NCBI RefSeq assembly: GCF_004421005.1
Contig: NZ_CP038026.1
Coordinates: forward strand, 3,534,001-3,598,000
Direction: 5' to 3'
Source of the DNA: Pseudoduganella plicata
GTDB taxonomy: Bacteria > Pseudomonadota > Gammaproteobacteria > Burkholderiales > Burkholderiaceae_D
DNA length: 64,000 nt
Shown here: positions 62,039 to 64,000 of the stretch, in pieces
How the letters are laid out: the number at the start of each line of letters is the position of its first letter
How positions within the stretch are numbered: the stretch's first letter is position 1
Position numbers and translations under genes: made by a program
The notes under the pieces: generated by a model
The model's input: the letters and a program-made list of their open reading frames with translations, nothing else
The model's database searches: none
Told to the model about the DNA's origin: nothing

Positions 62039-63180
62039 TCGGCCACGCTGCCGTCCGGGTGGCGCCACAGCGGGTTGCGCCAATCGGTGACGGCCTTGCT
62101 GGCGGCGATGAGGCGTTCCTCGTCAACGATCACGCCCAGGCCCGGTTTCGGCAACGGTGCGAAATAACCATCCTGGATCTGGAAGTCTTCCTTGTTCACC
62201 ACGTAGTCCAGCAACTCGGCGCCACGGTTGTAGTGGATGCCCATGCTCTGTTCCTGCAGCACGGCGTTGTGCGACACGAAGTCCACCTGCAGACAGGCGG
62301 CCAGCGCGACCGGGCCAAGCGGGCAATGCGGCGCCAGCGCCACGTCATACGCTTCGGCCATCGCGGCAATCTTGACGCACTCCGTGATGCCGCCCGCATG
62401 CGACAGGTCGGGCTGCACGATGGCGATGCCGCCGGCCTGGAACACGTGCTTGAATTCGAAGCGCGAGTACATCCGCTCGCCGGCCGCCAGCGGAATCGAC
62501 GTGCTCTCGGCCAGGCGCGGATAGTATTCGGCCTGCTCGGCCAGTACGGGTTCCTCGACAAACAGCGGGCGGTACGGCTCCAGCTCGCGCAGCAGCACCT
62601 TGGCCATCGGCGCGGCCACGCGGCCATGGAAGTCGATGCCGAATTCGATCTCGCTGCCGAACGTGGCGCGGATTTCAGCGATGCGGGCCACCGCCGCATC
62701 GACCGCTTTTGCCGTGTCGATGATGCCCAGCTCCTCGGTGCCGTTCATCTTGAACGTGTCGATGCCGATCTCGCGCAAGGTGCGGATGCCGTCGATGACG
62801 TCGGCCGGCCGGTCGCCGCCGACCCAGCTGTACATCTTCATGCGGTCGCGCACCAGGCCGCCCAGCAGCTGGTAGACGGGCACGCCGAGAGCCTTGCCCT
62901 TGATATCCCACAGCGCCTGGTCGATACCGGCAATGGCGCTCATCAGGATGGCGCCGCCGCGATAGAAGCCGCCGCGGTACATCACCTGCCACAGGTCGTT
63001 GATGCGCAGCGGATCCTGGCCGATCAAATATTCGGACAGCTCGTTGACCGCCGCCTCGACGGTGCGCGCCCGGCCCTCGATGACAGGTTCGCCCCATCCC
63101 GTGATGCCCTCATCGGTCTCGATTTTCAGGAACATCCACCGGGGTGGAACACGGTACAAGGTCAGCTTGGTGATTTTCAT
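62032..63180 (-). CDS. dgoD: D-galactonate dehydratase
   Basis: DgoD removes water from D-galactonate to give 2-keto-3-deoxygalactonate. The 382-residue enolase-superfamily protein has the metal ligands Asp in FGIDFHGRV, Glu in [12 protein letters not shown] and Glu in [10 protein letters not shown]. The catalytic histidines are in DFHGR and LAPHCPLGP. The N-terminus [21 protein letters not shown] is typical. It is the first gene of the minus-strand galactan/galactonate operon. The 315 bases upstream hold the presumed operon control region and the divergent regulator promoter. Confidence 0.96.
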   Translation of the reverse strand: MKITKLTLYRVPPRWMFLKIETDEGITGWGEPVIEGRARTVEAAVNELSEYLIGQDPLRINDLWQVMYRGGFYRGGAILMSAIAGIDQALWDIKGKALGVPVYQLLGGLVRDRMKMYSWVGGDRPADVIDGIRTLREIGIDTFKMNGTEELGIIDTAKAVDAAVARIAEIRATFGSEIEFGIDFHGRVAAPMAKVLLRELEPYRPLFVEEPVLAEQAEYYPRLAESTSIPLAAGERMYSRFEFKHVFQAGGIAIVQPDLSHAGGITECVKIAAMAEAYDVALAPHCPLGPVALAACLQVDFVSHNAVLQEQSMGIHYNRGAELLDYVVNKEDFQIQDGYFAPLPKPGLGVIVDEERLIAASKAVTDWRNPLWRHPDGSVAEW

Positions 63181-63234
63181 GGCGGGCCGGATGATGGAAA
63201 CGGCGCCAGTGTAGCGACGATTGCTACTATTGAA

Positions 63235-63283
63235 ATATGGCGTTTTCGGCCAGTGCTATATCGTTTTGGAATATCGGTTATGG
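63235..63283. promoter_or_regulatory. Iterated ATATCG-TT-TGG motifs upstream of dgoD
   Basis: Three similar stretches occur head-to-tail on the plus strand: ATATGGCGTTTTCGG (63235), ATATCGTTTTGG (63258) and ATATCGGTTATGG (63271). They lie 55 to 103 bases upstream of dgoD, near a possible minus-strand -10 (TACACT, complement of about 63210). They could be binding sites for the operon's LysR regulator. The remainder of the 63181-63495 gap shows no gene. Confidence 0.4.
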
Positions 63284-63470
63284 CGTTGACCTGTCGCGTC
63301 AGTAGGTCGGCCGTCGGCGCAATCGCAGGCGTCGTCGCTGGCCCTGCCGTTCCGTCCGCCGCCAACATAGCGCGATCGCGGTCGCTGCGCAGGCAGTGGC
63401 CGGCCCGATTGCCCTGTTCCCACAGTGTCCTGGCGGCTTTGCAGCGCGGCTTTGTATTGTGGCTTGCAGC

Positions 63471-63476
63471 TATACT
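63471..63476 (+). promoter_or_regulatory. Possible -10 of the right-edge response-regulator gene
   Basis: TATACT lies 20 bases before the first ATG of the regulator, with only a weak -35 (CTTTGT at 63450). If it is used, the leader would be under 15 bases, which is short, so confidence is low. Confidence 0.3.
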
Positions 63477-63495
63477 GACGAGCGATCAGTCCCCG

Positions 63496-64000
63496 ATGCC
63501 CATGCCAATGCACCGTCCCCCCCTGTCCATCCTGGTCGTCGAAGACCACCCGACCATCGCGCGCCAGATCGTGGATTTCCTCGATGGCCTGAAGTGGCAG
63601 ACCGACCATGCCGGCACCGGCGCGCTGGCCATCGATCTGGCCACGCGTGGCGCCTACGACGTCGTACTGCTCGACCTGAACCTGCCGGACATGGATGGCC
63701 TGGACGTCTGCCGCGCAATCAAAGCGAACGCGCCGCGCAACGTACCGGTGCTGATGCTGACGGCGCGCGATGCGTTCGAGGACAAGGCGCGCGGCTTTCA
63801 CGGCGGCGCGGACGACTACGTGACCAAGCCGTTCGACCTGCGCGAACTGGCGCTGCGCTGCGAAGCGCTGGCGCGGCGCGGCCAGCTGCACGTGCGCCAG
63901 GAAACACGCGTCGGGCCACTGACACTGCTGCCGCGTGAGAAACGCGCCCTGTATCGCGACGTGCCTGTCGCGCTGACCGGCGCCGGCTTCCGGATTCTGC
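63496..64000 (+). CDS. OmpR-family response regulator (3' truncated by window)
   Basis: The frame from ATG 63496 is open to the window edge (168 codons). The receiver domain has the acidic pair VVEDHP (Glu16-Asp17), the phospho-acceptor Asp60 (VVLLDLNLPDMDG), LMLTAR and the switch Lys111 (YVTKPFDLREL). The start of a winged-helix output domain follows (GPLTLLPREKRALYRD...LTGAGFRIL). Other Met codons at 63502 and 63508 are possible starts. It is divergent from dgoD. A histidine kinase gene may follow outside the window. Confidence 0.92.
   Translation, partial: MPMPMHRPPLSILVVEDHPTIARQIVDFLDGLKWQTDHAGTGALAIDLATRGAYDVVLLDLNLPDMDGLDVCRAIKANAPRNVPVLMLTARDAFEDKARGFHGGADDYVTKPFDLRELALRCEALARRGQLHVRQETRVGPLTLLPREKRALYRDVPVALTGAGFRIL

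Overview
The window looks like chromosomal DNA of a GC-rich betaproteobacterium of the Oxalobacteraceae, most like Massilia/Pseudoduganella/Duganella. This is inferred from gene content and protein style, not from a database search. Pointers are minD-minE, hemA-prfA-prmC, the argB / HAD nucleotidase / slmA run, a PEP-CTERM protein, two polyhydroxyalkanoate depolymerases, a Fur-type box over a DUF3649-PepSY-DUF3325 operon, and a large TonB-receptor glycan locus. Nearly everything is ordinary coding sequence on alternating strands. There is no rRNA, CRISPR array or prophage; one tRNA and one complete insertion sequence are present.

Layout. 1-9.4 kb: cell division (minD end, minE), a DUF697-like membrane protein, an orphan response regulator, then hemA, prfA, dsbB, prmC, gshA and a deviant acetylpolyamine-amidohydrolase/HDAC-like gene. 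9.4-11.7 kb: an iron-linked membrane operon on the minus strand behind a Fur-like box. 11.8-20.7 kb: ohr, an elaA-type acetyltransferase, an ABC-ATPase gene remnant, an FKBP lipoprotein, kup, a GNAT gene, rarD, an OafA-type acyltransferase and ettA. 20.7-22.1 kb: an IS4-like element that has landed inside the ettA terminator. 22.1-33.6 kb: an outer-membrane barrel, alkB, small conserved genes, mgtC-like, Xaa-Pro aminopeptidase, an alpha/beta hydrolase, a PEP-CTERM/HAF protein, a purine phosphoribosyltransferase and a frameshifted clpP paralogue. 33.6-48.9 kb: housekeeping and accessory enzymes, including argB, tRNA-Thr, slmA, a pabB-pabC fusion, a glutathione peroxidase and two PHA depolymerases of different catalytic layout.

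49-63.2 kb is the most coherent system: a tightly packed minus-strand operon, dgoD-dgoK-dgoA-GH35 beta-galactosidase-TonB receptor-SMP30 lactonase-GH53 galactanase-SDR dehydrogenase-LysR. It reads as a complete route from beta-1,4-galactan to pyruvate and glyceraldehyde-3-phosphate. GH53 and GH35 release galactose, the SDR oxidises it (inferred), the lactonase opens the ring, and DgoD, DgoK and DgoA finish a De Ley-Doudoroff pathway. No inner-membrane sugar transporter is present in the window. Polyphosphate kinase 2 and succinate-semialdehyde dehydrogenase genes follow in the same direction. A response-regulator gene faces away from dgoD at the right edge and is cut by the window.

Two further themes stand out. 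First, intergenic inverted repeats sharing a GGTGCCTGAC/CAGGCACC-like or CAGGC(T)CC-like core sit just 3' of stop codons at no fewer than eight places. At 35.5-35.7 kb one of them is tandemly duplicated together with the end of a metallo-hydrolase gene. Second, there is direct evidence of gene decay: clpP with several frameshifts including an 11-bp tandem duplication, and a C-terminal ABC ATPase stub.
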